A stretch of DNA of 64,000 nt from JAEXNA01 sp037189585 (GTDB taxonomy: Bacteria > Vulcanimicrobiota > Xenobia > Xenobiales > JADMJV01), in the NCBI GenBank assembly GCA_037189585.1, contig JBBCJA010000042.1:1-64000 (forward strand). Reading direction: 5' to 3'. Every line of letters starts with the position of its first letter. Within the stretch, counting starts at the first letter, position 1. Under the pieces are notes generated by a model. That model saw only the letters and a program-made list of their open reading frames with translations, ran no database searches and was not told where the DNA came from. The position numbers and the translations under genes are program-made. Positions 34,009 to 42,243 of this stretch are shown one piece after another.

Positions 34009-35871
34009 ATGGCTTACCGTTCCTTGCGTGAATGCGTCGAAGACCTGGCCAGGGTTGGAGATCTCGTGGAGATCCACGCCGAGGTCGATCCGAGACTCGA
34101 GCTCGGGATGATCCAGCGCCGAGCCTACCGGGCCCAAGGGCCGGCGCTCCTTTTTCATAATCTCAAGGGCTGTCGCTATCCGGCGCTGGCCAATCTTTAC
34201 GGCACGAAAAAGCGGGCCCGCTACGTCTTGCGTCATGGTATGCACGCGGTGGAGCTCTTGATAGGACTCAAGGCCGACCCCGCGTCGCTACTTCGTCACC
34301 CAGGGCGGCTACCCAAGGGTCTGTTCGAGCTTTTGACCGGAGGCTTTCACGCCGCTCCCGTTCCGATTTCACGTGGAAAAGCGCCGGTTCTGGCCAACCG
34401 GATCTCCAAACACGACCTTCCGAAGGTAGTCTCCTGGCCTGATGACGGTGGGGCCTTCATCACTCTTCCCGTCGTTTACACTCAGGAGCCCGGCCATCCC
34501 TGGTGGCGTGGCTTCGCGCGTTCTAATTTAGGGATGTATCGGGTTCAGACCGACGGCAATGAGTACTCTGACGATGAGGTCGGACTGCACTATCAGCTCC
34601 ACCGCGGGATCGGGCTACACCATCAGAAGGCGTTGCGTGAGGGTCAACCACTGAAAGTACAGATCGCCGTCGGTGGCCCTCCGGCCTTAGGGCTCTCGGC
34701 GGTGATGCCGCTTCCCGAAGGCCTGCCCGAGCTTGTTTTCGCCGGAGTTTTGGGAGGGCGCGGAGTTCGAATCGCGCCTAGCGGAGGACCGCTTCCACTC
34801 CTGGCTGACGTCGACTTCCTGTTGGAGGGCGAGGTCCAGGGCAGCGCCACGAAGCCTGAGGGTCCGTTCGGGGACCATCTCGGATACTATTCGCTGACCC
34901 ATGAGTTTCCGGTCTTGAAGTTGACCAACGTGTGGGCCCGTGACGGGGCTATCTGGCCCTTCACCACGGTGGGGCGCCCCCCCCAGGAAGACACCGTCTT
35001 CGGAGAGATCATTCACGAGATGACGGGGCCGGCTCTGCCCACCGTTCTGCCGGGAGTCAAGGGGGTCAACGCGGTCGATGAGGCGGGGGTGCATCCTTTG
35101 TTACTGGCCGTCGCGAGCGAACGCTACGAGCCCTACCGCAAGAGGAAGCGTCCCCAGGAGATCCTGACCGCGGCCCACGCGATTTTGGGCTTCGGCCAGC
35201 TTTCATTAGCCAAATATCTTCTGATTGTCGCGGGCGAGGATAACCCCAAGCTCGACGTCCATGACAGTCGCGCAGTCTTTCACCACCTTCTAGAGCGGAT
35301 CGATTTCCGTCGCGACCTTCATTTTCAGACACAAACCACGGTGGACACGCTGGACTACTCGGGAAGCGGCTTTCAGGAAGGGAGCAAGGTAGTGTTGGCG
35401 GCCTGCGGAGAGCCGGTTCGGCGGCTTCCCGAACGGTGTTCGGTAGAGGAGTGTGGCGTGTTCCGCCAGATTCGTGTTGTCGCTCCTGGAATTTTGGCGC
35501 TATCAGGGCCAGACTTCGACGCGGAGGCGCCTCGGGGAGAAGACCCGCTACTAAATCGCCTGGAAGACCTGTTTCCTCCAGAGCATCCCGCGCGGGAGTT
35601 TCCGCTCTGGGTCATCACCGAACAAGCGAGTTTCTTAGAGAACGCATGGAAGAACTTTCTCTGGGTGACCTTCACCCGGAGCGACCCCGCGACCGACGTC
35701 TATGGTTTGGAGAGTTTCACACGAACGAAGCACTGGGGCTGCGCCGGACCTCTGGTCATCGACGCTAGGAAGAAGCCTCATCATGCTCCTGAACTAAAAG
35801 AAGATCCTGGCCTGGTGGCCAAGATCGAGGCCCTGGCGGCGCCCGGCGGTCCTCTCCACGGGCTCTTTTAG
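34009..35871 (+). CDS. ubiD: UbiD-family (prenylated-FMN) decarboxylase
   Basis: 620 residues from the ATG at 34009 (MAYRSLRE), which matches the family N-terminus; an upstream ATG at 33967 adds 14 unlikely residues. Typical UbiD features include GDLVEIHAEVD, the LGMYRVQ segment, EGPFGDHLGYYS and HEFPVLKLTNVWARDGAIWP. UbiD needs prenylated FMN made by UbiX, which is not in this window. The substrate (4-hydroxybenzoate-type or other) cannot be told from sequence alone. Divergent from lysA. Confidence 0.9.
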   Translation: MAYRSLRECVEDLARVGDLVEIHAEVDPRLELGMIQRRAYRAQGPALLFHNLKGCRYPALANLYGTKKRARYVLRHGMHAVELLIGLKADPASLLRHPGRLPKGLFELLTGGFHAAPVPISRGKAPVLANRISKHDLPKVVSWPDDGGAFITLPVVYTQEPGHPWWRGFARSNLGMYRVQTDGNEYSDDEVGLHYQLHRGIGLHHQKALREGQPLKVQIAVGGPPALGLSAVMPLPEGLPELVFAGVLGGRGVRIAPSGGPLPLLADVDFLLEGEVQGSATKPEGPFGDHLGYYSLTHEFPVLKLTNVWARDGAIWPFTTVGRPPQEDTVFGEIIHEMTGPALPTVLPGVKGVNAVDEAGVHPLLLAVASERYEPYRKRKRPQEILTAAHAILGFGQLSLAKYLLIVAGEDNPKLDVHDSRAVFHHLLERIDFRRDLHFQTQTTVDTLDYSGSGFQEGSKVVLAACGEPVRRLPERCSVEECGVFRQIRVVAPGILALSGPDFDAEAPRGEDPLLNRLEDLFPPEHPAREFPLWVITEQASFLENAWKNFLWVTFTRSDPATDVYGLESFTRTKHWGCAGPLVIDARKKPHHAPELKEDPGLVAKIEALAAPGGPLHGLF

Positions 35872-36003
35872 GTTTCAAAAAAATTATTGAATTAGGGAAT
35901 AAGCTCGTCCGGAGTGCGTCTACCCCTATGTCGGCGGAAGAGATCCCCCGGACGGGGGTCGACCGCCCCAAGTACCTTGAACAGATCCCGCAAGGAGTGA
36001 TTT

Positions 36004-37281
36004 ATGAAAAAGACACTAGCTCTCACCCTACTCGGCGGCCTTGTAGTCGCCGCCGCGACCTTCTCTCAACCGGGAGAGGCCGTACCCTTCAGTCCCGAAT
36101 CCGTGGTGGCTCAGAATCAACAGAACCAGACCCCGAATCGGCGACCGCAAGTTACCAAGGATCCGAAGGCGGGCTGGGACGTTCCCGACGTCCACGCCAA
36201 GACCGATGATTCCAGCACGGTGGAGCCGGTGAAGGGTGATGACGGGAAGCCGGTCATTCAAGTGGCCTTGTTGTTGGACACCTCGGGCAGTATGTCGCCT
36301 CTGATCGATCAGGCTAAAACAGAGCTCTGGTCTATCGTCAACAAACTGGGACAGGCTCGCTATAAAGGACAGACCCCGAAGATAGAAGTGGCTCTCTATG
36401 AATACGGTAAGAGCACCCTGGAAAGAGACGGCGGCTACATCAAGCAGTTAGCGCCCTTCACCCACGATCTTGATGGGCTTTCCGAGATTCTTTTCGCCCT
36501 GCAGACCAACGGCGGTGAGGAGTATTGCGCCTGGGCTATCCGTTCGGCTCTCGACTCTTTGAAATGGAAGTCTCGCCCGGGTAGTTTGAAGATGATCTTT
36601 ATCGCCGGTAACGAGCCTTTCACTCAGGGCCCGGTAGAAGTCGAGCCGACCATCGCGGAGGCCAACAAGAAGGGTGTGCTGGTTCACCCCATCCTGTGCT
36701 CCACGGGAGATAGCGGCGACAGGCCCTCCTGGAGCAGCGCGGCGGACCTGGCGCATACCGATCTCAAGATCATCGATCACACTCGGGTGGTCAGTATCCC
36801 CAAAACCCCCTACGACGCAAGATTGGCTGAGCTCAGTGGAGAGTTGAACCAGACCTATATCGGCTATGGGGCGACTGGTCGTGCTAAGGCTGCTCGTCAG
36901 AGCACTCAGGATAGTAATGCGATGGCCCTGAGCGCGCCAGCGGCGGCGGAACGTTCGGTGGCCAAGGCCGGTGCTAGCTACAATAACGCGAATTGGGATG
37001 TCGTGGACCGAGCTGAACAAGCCGGTGGCGTCGGAGCTATCGCCGATGAGGACCTGCCTGCTGAAATGAAGAATATGTCCAAGGCCGAGCGCGAGGCCTA
37101 CGTGGCCAAGAAGGCCAAGGAGAGAACCAAGGTTCAGTCTGAGATCAACGACCTTTCCAACAAACGTCAAGAGTACATCGCGCAGAAACAAAAAGAGACC
37201 GGTGAGACGGACGCCACCCTGGGTAGCTCCGTGATCAACTCGGTCCGAGCCCAGGCCCAAAAGGAAGGCTTCACCCTCTAA
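36004..37281 (+). CDS. Secreted von Willebrand factor A domain protein
   Basis: 425 residues. A signal peptide (MKKTLALTLLGGLVVAAATF) is followed by a vWA domain (about 75-280) with the MIDAS motif DTSGSMS, which in this family binds a divalent metal and ligands. The C-terminal about 60 residues form a charged coiled-coil-like region. AAGGAGTG precedes the ATG. Probably periplasmic or secreted. It ends at a strong terminator. Interaction partner unknown. The 130 bases before it contain nothing I can call with confidence. Confidence 0.85.
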   Translation: MKKTLALTLLGGLVVAAATFSQPGEAVPFSPESVVAQNQQNQTPNRRPQVTKDPKAGWDVPDVHAKTDDSSTVEPVKGDDGKPVIQVALLLDTSGSMSPLIDQAKTELWSIVNKLGQARYKGQTPKIEVALYEYGKSTLERDGGYIKQLAPFTHDLDGLSEILFALQTNGGEEYCAWAIRSALDSLKWKSRPGSLKMIFIAGNEPFTQGPVEVEPTIAEANKKGVLVHPILCSTGDSGDRPSWSSAADLAHTDLKIIDHTRVVSIPKTPYDARLAELSGELNQTYIGYGATGRAKAARQSTQDSNAMALSAPAAAERSVAKAGASYNNANWDVVDRAEQAGGVGAIADEDLPAEMKNMSKAEREAYVAKKAKERTKVQSEINDLSNKRQEYIAQKQKETGETDATLGSSVINSVRAQAQKEGFTL

Positions 37282-37293
37282 AGCCTGAGTTCG

Positions 37294-37335
37294 GCAAGAC
37301 AAAGAGGCGGTCGCAAGGCCGCCTCTTTGTCTTGC
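37294..37335 (+). terminator. Perfect 17-bp terminator after the vWA gene
   Basis: Arms 37294-37310 and 37319-37335 are fully complementary with an 8-base loop; the right arm contains CTCTTTGTCTT. It begins 12 bases after the stop codon. Confidence 0.85.
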
Positions 37336-37446
37336 TTAGGAAACTCTTTAGCCACGGATGCTGTCCGACGACGGGTGTGCCGTAGAGGTTCCAAGACGGG
37401 TCAATCGCACCATTTTTTGATAGGTCGGATTTGGTAGTCTTCGCTT

Positions 37447-37743
37447 ATGGGAAAGTCCATCAGGGAGCTACTCGGGGATTTGTGGAGCGTCGTGGTCGAT
37501 GGCCTTATCGACCTCGTCTATGGGCTACTCTGCTTGGTGCAATTCCTGTTCTGTTGCTCCCTGGGATATTACTGGATCTTCCAACCGATGGCTTCGACTC
37601 CCGGCGCCAGAGACGGGACAGGTCTGCTCTTTGTGATGCTGTTTATCCTGGTAGGTGCCGTGATCGTTTCGATAGGACTTTCAGTCCCGACCAGACGCCT
37701 TCTTAAATCCATCTTCCCTAGATGGGAGACCTGGCTCTTCTAG
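37447..37743 (+). CDS. Small membrane protein
   Basis: 98 residues with two probable transmembrane helices (about 19-47 and 61-80) and a basic C-terminal tail (TRRLLKSIFPRW). No family recognised. ATG start; the protein stands alone between the vWA gene and the frameshifted lipoprotein. The 37744-37900 gap holds nothing I can call. Confidence 0.6.
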   Translation: MGKSIRELLGDLWSVVVDGLIDLVYGLLCLVQFLFCCSLGYYWIFQPMASTPGARDGTGLLFVMLFILVGAVIVSIGLSVPTRRLLKSIFPRWETWLF

Positions 37744-37900
37744 CTAGACTGACAATGCAGCCTGAGAGCTCGACGTGACGAGGGACCGCGGTGATAATTG
37801 TTGCGGAGGCGATTCCAGTTCTAGACTCGAACCTAAACCTATATAGAGCGTGCATCGGGTAGACCCGGGAGCGAGTGTTTGGTAAGGAGAGCTACCGTCA

Positions 37901-38417
37901 ATGGTCGCTGTCGCTGAGGAGAAGCGGAGGCCCGCTGTTATGCATTTGGGAAAAAAGGCATTGGGAGCCCTGGGTTCGTTTTTTGCCTGCTCCTGTTTAC
38001 CGGGTGTGGCGGCGGGGACGGTGCCACAGTTTCCGCTGGAGAAGGTGGCTCGAACCCAGCGGGAGTAGGCACCTCGACTATTGTCGTGCGTCAGACGATC
38101 CTCTCGAGATCGACTCTGTTCGCATCACCGGATTCAAGTTCGCGGTCATCGACGGCGTGTTTGACCCTTTGGGGGGCGGGGTGACCTATCCGGCCCAGGA
38201 ACTTCCTCTATCCCCAACCTACACGCTCGAGGGGGTTCCTTCAAACACTACCGACATCAGGATCGAGTACCTCGACGCCGGACAAACAGTGGGTCTCTAC
38301 GTCGAGGAGATCACCCTGGTGCCCGGCCAAGTTTTCGAGATTGTCGATCCCGCTTTTGTTTCGCGCCCCGAAGGAGTCGAAGATTTTGAGATCTTCATTA
38401 TAGAAGCGGAACTATAA
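37901..38417 (+). pseudogene. Lipoprotein gene broken by two apparent frameshifts
   Basis: The ATG at 37901 (AAGGAG upstream; another ATG at 37940) opens a frame whose signal-like sequence continues only after a shift at a six-T run (37979-37984), where another frame reads a lipobox, FCLLLFTGCGGGDGATVS. A second shift of the same kind near 38086-38097 moves to the frame reading DPLEIDSVRITGFKFAVIDG to 38417. Both shifts are minus one. Either this is a pseudogene, a sequencing error in homopolymer-like runs, or (less likely) programmed frameshifting. The mature region is soluble and acidic; no family recognised. Confidence 0.6.
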
Positions 38418-38615
38418 ATCCACGGTCCGCTGGTGAGGCCACCGTCACCGCGAATTTCCTGGGTAGGCGGGTCGAGTGGTTCTCTGGGCACAACATCCCA
38501 ACAAACTACATTTGGATTCCGGTTAGGGTCGAGAATCCGCGATCGGACGCGTAGAGGGCGAACCAAGCCACGACTCGTCGAGAAGGTCGATTTTCGTGTA
38601 GGTTTGGGCATTGAC

Positions 38616-38650
38616 TAGGTATGCCTAATTTTGTAAATTAGGCGCACCTA
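38616..38650. promoter_or_regulatory. Two tandem TAGG-N4-CCTA palindromes before the haem peroxidase gene
   Basis: TAGGTATGCCTA at 38616-38627 and TAGGCGCACCTA at 38639-38650, 23 bp between centres, about two helical turns. Together they also form a larger inverted repeat (arms 38616-38631 and 38635-38650, loop TGT), including a perfect GCCTAATTT/AAATTAGGC stem. The half-sites resemble DtxR/IdeR-type boxes; the regulator is unknown. The peroxidase start is about 18 bases downstream. Confidence 0.65.
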
Positions 38651-38668
38651 CTTTTAGTGAGAGTGATA

Positions 38669-40279
38669 ATGCAGATCCCGAATCATATCGCGACGACACC
38701 CCTGGTTCCACCCACCTTGAAGGAGGTGCGTACCATCGACGGTTCGGGTAACGATCTCACCAATCCGACGGAGAACCAAGCGGACACCGTTTTTCTACGC
38801 CAAACCCCCGCAGCCTATGCCGACGGGATAGACACGCCTTCAGGTACGAATCGCCCAGGCCCGCGCGAGATCAGTAACGCCGTCTTGGAAGAACGTGGAC
38901 GAGCTCACGACGCTCGCAAGTTGAGCGCGATGACCTGGGCCTGGGGGCAGTTTCTCGACCACGACATCACCTCGACTCCCAACGGAGGACGCCCTGACCT
39001 CAACATCTCGGTTCCCAAAGGAGATCGTCATTTCGACCCTTATGGGGAAGGGAAGGCGATCATCCCCTTCGCCCGTTCCACCGCGGCCCCGGGAACAGGG
39101 CATGGGACGGACAAGCCGCGCGAGCAGAAGAACGACATCACAGGATGGATCGACGCCTCGATGGTTTACGGCAGTGATCCTCAAAGAGCCGCTGCCTTAC
39201 GCTCCTTTGAAGGCGGACGTCTGAAGACAGGTCCGGATAACATGCTCCCGCACAACACGATGGGGTTGGTCAACGACAACCCGACCCGGCGGCCGGAGAC
39301 CTCTCTTCTTGCCGCCGGTGACGCTCGATCCAATGAGAATTTAGGGCTTATTTCTTTGCAGACTATGTTTCTGCGAGAGCATAACCGCCTGGTGGCGGAG
39401 TTCGCGGCCCAGAATCCGACTCTCGATGATGAGAGCTTGTACCAGATGGCCCGTAAGGTCGTGGGGGCATTAGTTCAGAACATCACGGTCAAAGAATACC
39501 TGCCCTCGCTTCTCGGTGAGGATAAACTAGGGGCCTATGAGGGCTATCAGCCGGGGGTCGACGCTCGAATTTCCAACGAGTTTTCCACCGCCGCCTATCG
39601 CATGGGACACAGTCAGGTCGAGCCCATTATCTGGCGCGAAGGAGCCGATGGGAAAGCGATCCCCGAGGGCGATGTCGCCATGCTCAACGCTTATTTCGTG
39701 CCGGAGAAGCTATCTGAAGGTGGCATCGACCCGCTCTTGCGAGGTCTGGTGAGCTTCACTCAGGAGCCGACTGACGAGGGGATCACCTCGGCCCTTCGCA
39801 ACATGCTTTTCGGTAGACCGGGTCAGGGCGGGATGGACCTGGCGGCTCTAAACATTCAGCGAGGTCGTGACCACGGGCTGCCCGACTTCAACACCTTCCG
39901 CCAATCTTATGGGTTACCCGCCTATGAGAGCTTCGACCAATTGACTGGAGGCGACGAGAAACTGACGCGCAAATTAGCCTCCGTCTACTCCAGCGTCAAC
40001 GAGATCGACCCCTGGGTGGGCCTGTTGTGCGAGGATCCTGAAGCCGGGAGTTCGGTGGGCCAGACCATCAATACGGTGGTCACCGACCAGTTCAAGAGGC
40101 TGCGTGACGGAGACCGCTTCTGGTTCGAGAACGACCCTGACCTCGCCGGTCTCAAGGAGACCATCGCCAACACCACGCTGATGGACGTGATTCGGCGTAA
40201 TACCGGGATTCGCGACGAGCTCGACGAGTCACCCTTCTTCGCTCATAAGACCGGTCGAGGCTCTAGAGACCAGGCTTAA
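38669..40279 (+). CDS. Animal-type haem peroxidase (peroxidasin superfamily)
   Basis: 536 residues from the ATG at 38669; a GTG at 38657 would add four. The sequence is animal-haem-peroxidase-like: distal His in WGQFLDHDIT, the DASMVYGSDPQRAAALRSFE segment, LFLREHNRL-like TMFLREHNRLV, a proximal His/Arg motif STAAYRMGHSQV, and NIQRGRDHGLPDFNTFR. It uses haem and peroxide to oxidise halides or organic substrates. No signal peptide is visible. It lies downstream of tandem TAGG-N4-CCTA palindromes and before an EndA-type nuclease gene. Confidence 0.93.
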   Translation: MQIPNHIATTPLVPPTLKEVRTIDGSGNDLTNPTENQADTVFLRQTPAAYADGIDTPSGTNRPGPREISNAVLEERGRAHDARKLSAMTWAWGQFLDHDITSTPNGGRPDLNISVPKGDRHFDPYGEGKAIIPFARSTAAPGTGHGTDKPREQKNDITGWIDASMVYGSDPQRAAALRSFEGGRLKTGPDNMLPHNTMGLVNDNPTRRPETSLLAAGDARSNENLGLISLQTMFLREHNRLVAEFAAQNPTLDDESLYQMARKVVGALVQNITVKEYLPSLLGEDKLGAYEGYQPGVDARISNEFSTAAYRMGHSQVEPIIWREGADGKAIPEGDVAMLNAYFVPEKLSEGGIDPLLRGLVSFTQEPTDEGITSALRNMLFGRPGQGGMDLAALNIQRGRDHGLPDFNTFRQSYGLPAYESFDQLTGGDEKLTRKLASVYSSVNEIDPWVGLLCEDPEAGSSVGQTINTVVTDQFKRLRDGDRFWFENDPDLAGLKETIANTTLMDVIRRNTGIRDELDESPFFAHKTGRGSRDQA

Positions 40280-40354
40280 CAGATCGCCTGACGCCAACTT
40301 AACACCCTTGAAACGATCATGGCGATTAAGCTGTGGTAGGTTGAGGGTGTTCTC

Positions 40355-41149
40355 ATGTCGGTTGTTTCAAACTCATATCAGTCTTATCTACAGGGCGGTC
40401 ACCATCGCACTCGGATAGGTGCCGACTACTATGACGAGGCCGGTGACTCCATAGCACGCGAGTCCTACTACGCCCCCATTGCCGATACATTTGAGAAGAG
40501 TGAGGGAGAAAAGCTTTTCGAGGACCTCCACAAGCTGCTGAATCAAACCCATCGCCCTCCGGGTGAGCTACCGGGTGAGATTCTGTATTCCGTGGTGGAC
40601 CGTCGACCGGACGGCGCGCTCTACACCCTATACTCTGGAGACGGGCCGAAGAACGAGGAGCAGGCTGACAAACGGAACGAGCGCGATCTGGAAGGGTACA
40701 ACCTCGAACACCTGGTGCCAAAGTCGTGGTTTGAGGAAAAGCTTCCAATGCGGGATGACCTGCATCACCTGTTCACCGAGAATCGCCAGTGCAACAGCGA
40801 GCGGGGTAACTTGCCATTAGGCGAGATCGAGGGGAAGCCTAAAGTGCTACCCTGCTGCGGAAGCAAGCTGAACAATCAGAGATTCGAGCCCGGTGGAGGA
40901 AAAGGAGAGGCTGCCCGCGCCATCCTGTACTTCGTCACACGCCACCCCGGCTACGTCGGTGACGCCTCGGGGGAGATGACCAGCGCCGATATTCCCATGC
41001 TCTTGAAATGGCATAAGGAGTATCCCGTAACCGACTACGAGCGTCACCGCAACGAGACCATCCAGAGCGTCCAGGGCAACCGTAACCCCTACATCGACTT
41101 CCCGAGTCTTACCGAGCGCGTCGACTTTCGCAAGGGTTTTGGAAGTTAG
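40355..41149 (+). CDS. Endonuclease I (EndA/BsnB-like nuclease)
   Basis: 264 residues with the endonuclease I pattern: LYSGDG-type entry, NLEHLVPKSWF with the His of the beta-beta-alpha-metal site, DLHHLFTENRQCNSERGNLP and the C-terminal NRNPYIDFPSL. Family members are normally exported DNA/RNA nucleases; this one shows no signal peptide. It is 75 bases after the peroxidase gene, so cotranscription is possible. Confidence 0.9.
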   Translation: MSVVSNSYQSYLQGGHHRTRIGADYYDEAGDSIARESYYAPIADTFEKSEGEKLFEDLHKLLNQTHRPPGELPGEILYSVVDRRPDGALYTLYSGDGPKNEEQADKRNERDLEGYNLEHLVPKSWFEEKLPMRDDLHHLFTENRQCNSERGNLPLGEIEGKPKVLPCCGSKLNNQRFEPGGGKGEAARAILYFVTRHPGYVGDASGEMTSADIPMLLKWHKEYPVTDYERHRNETIQSVQGNRNPYIDFPSLTERVDFRKGFGS

Positions 41150-41412
41150 TGCTGCTTGAGTTAAGCCGCGATAGAACTCAGATAGGTTCTCCAGTCAGGC
41201 GGAGAGTCGCGACAGGCTCGGAACAATTTCGGTAGGCGGATATCCTCCTGGCCTTTGAGGTCGCGATAAAATTATCCGTACCTGGTCTCTCTCAAGAGCG
41301 GTGCGAGGTGACGGGATGGCAACAAAAAATTAACATCATCGCCGCGCAGGTCGCTTTGAGGGTACGCGATTTGTGTAGTCTCAAGGTAAGAATTTCGACC
41401 TGGAGGCAAGTA

Positions 41413-42219
41413 ATGGGTTTTGGTCTGATCAAAAAAGTCGGCGGTGGCATTGTCGATAAGGCTAAGGATGTGGGGGGAGGCGCTATCGACAGGGCCAAGA
41501 AAGTCGGCGGAGGAGCCATCGACAAGGCTAAGGATGTGGGTGGAGGCGCTATCGACAGGGCTAAGAAAGTCGGCGGAGGAGCCATCGATAGAGCCAAGGA
41601 TGTCGGTGGCGATGTTGTTTCTCTTTCTAGAGAGGCGCTAGAGTTCAAAGCCAAGCAAGAAAAAAACTTCGCCAACGGCGTGTTGGATTGGGGCAAGGAT
41701 ACCGTGGGAACAGTCACCACCATGGTCAGCCATCCGGTTCGAACAGCTAAGGCGGTCGGCAAACTGGCCACCAATCCGGTCCTCAATCCTATCGGCGGGA
41801 CCGTGGTCGCCGCGATCAATGGGAAGAACCCCGCGACAGCATACAAGGATGGGCTCAACGATCTCAAGGACATCGGTGGAGCCCTGGTCAGCGGCTACAA
41901 AGATACTTACAAAGAGCACGGAATCGCCGGTCTGGCTGGACGATTGGCCCCGGACGTGGTACTAGCTGTCGCCTCGGGCGGAAGCGGAACCGCCGCGAAA
42001 ACCGCCGGTACGACGGCGGCCAAGGCTGCGACGAAAGAAGTCGTCGAGGATGTGGCCAGTACCGCTGGTGGAACGACTTTGAAGACGGTGGTCAAGGATG
42101 TCGCCAAGGATCAGATTCCTGGACACAAGGATATCCCTTCGACCGCTGACAGCGCCTTCAATCCCGAGGGGAATAAAAACTTCCTCGAAGCCTTCATCGA
42201 GAACTTTCGCATTCCCTAG
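41413..42219 (+). CDS. 11-residue-repeat amphipathic protein
   Basis: 268 residues from an ATG preceded by GGAGG. Residues about 8-65 are five to six 11-residue repeats (KDVGGGAIDRA, KKVGGGAIDKA), a period that forms 11/3 amphipathic helices as in synuclein/apolipoprotein-like and LEA proteins, which suggests membrane or lipid-surface binding. The middle and C-terminus (HPVRTAKAVGKLATNPVLNP; AGRLAPDVVLAVASGGSG) recall the glycine/alanine-rich pre-toxin regions of polymorphic toxins, but no toxin domain follows. No signal peptide. Function unknown. Confidence 0.65.
   Translation: MGFGLIKKVGGGIVDKAKDVGGGAIDRAKKVGGGAIDKAKDVGGGAIDRAKKVGGGAIDRAKDVGGDVVSLSREALEFKAKQEKNFANGVLDWGKDTVGTVTTMVSHPVRTAKAVGKLATNPVLNPIGGTVVAAINGKNPATAYKDGLNDLKDIGGALVSGYKDTYKEHGIAGLAGRLAPDVVLAVASGGSGTAAKTAGTTAAKAATKEVVEDVASTAGGTTLKTVVKDVAKDQIPGHKDIPSTADSAFNPEGNKNFLEAFIENFRIP
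41434..41610 (+). repeat. 33-bp tandem repeat encoding 11-residue units
   Basis: About five 33-bp units starting GTCGGCGG or GTGGGTGG, alternating between two subtypes so that a 66-bp higher-order period is visible. In frame with the 11-residue-repeat protein. Confidence 0.8.
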
Positions 42220-42243
42220 GTTCGTCAAGTTCGCTCCGCGTCG

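Noticed and set aside
37979..37984. Programmed frameshifting at the T6 run
   Set aside because: A second unexplained shift in the same gene and no downstream stimulatory structure make decay or sequencing error more likely; kept only as a lesser option in the pseudogene entry.
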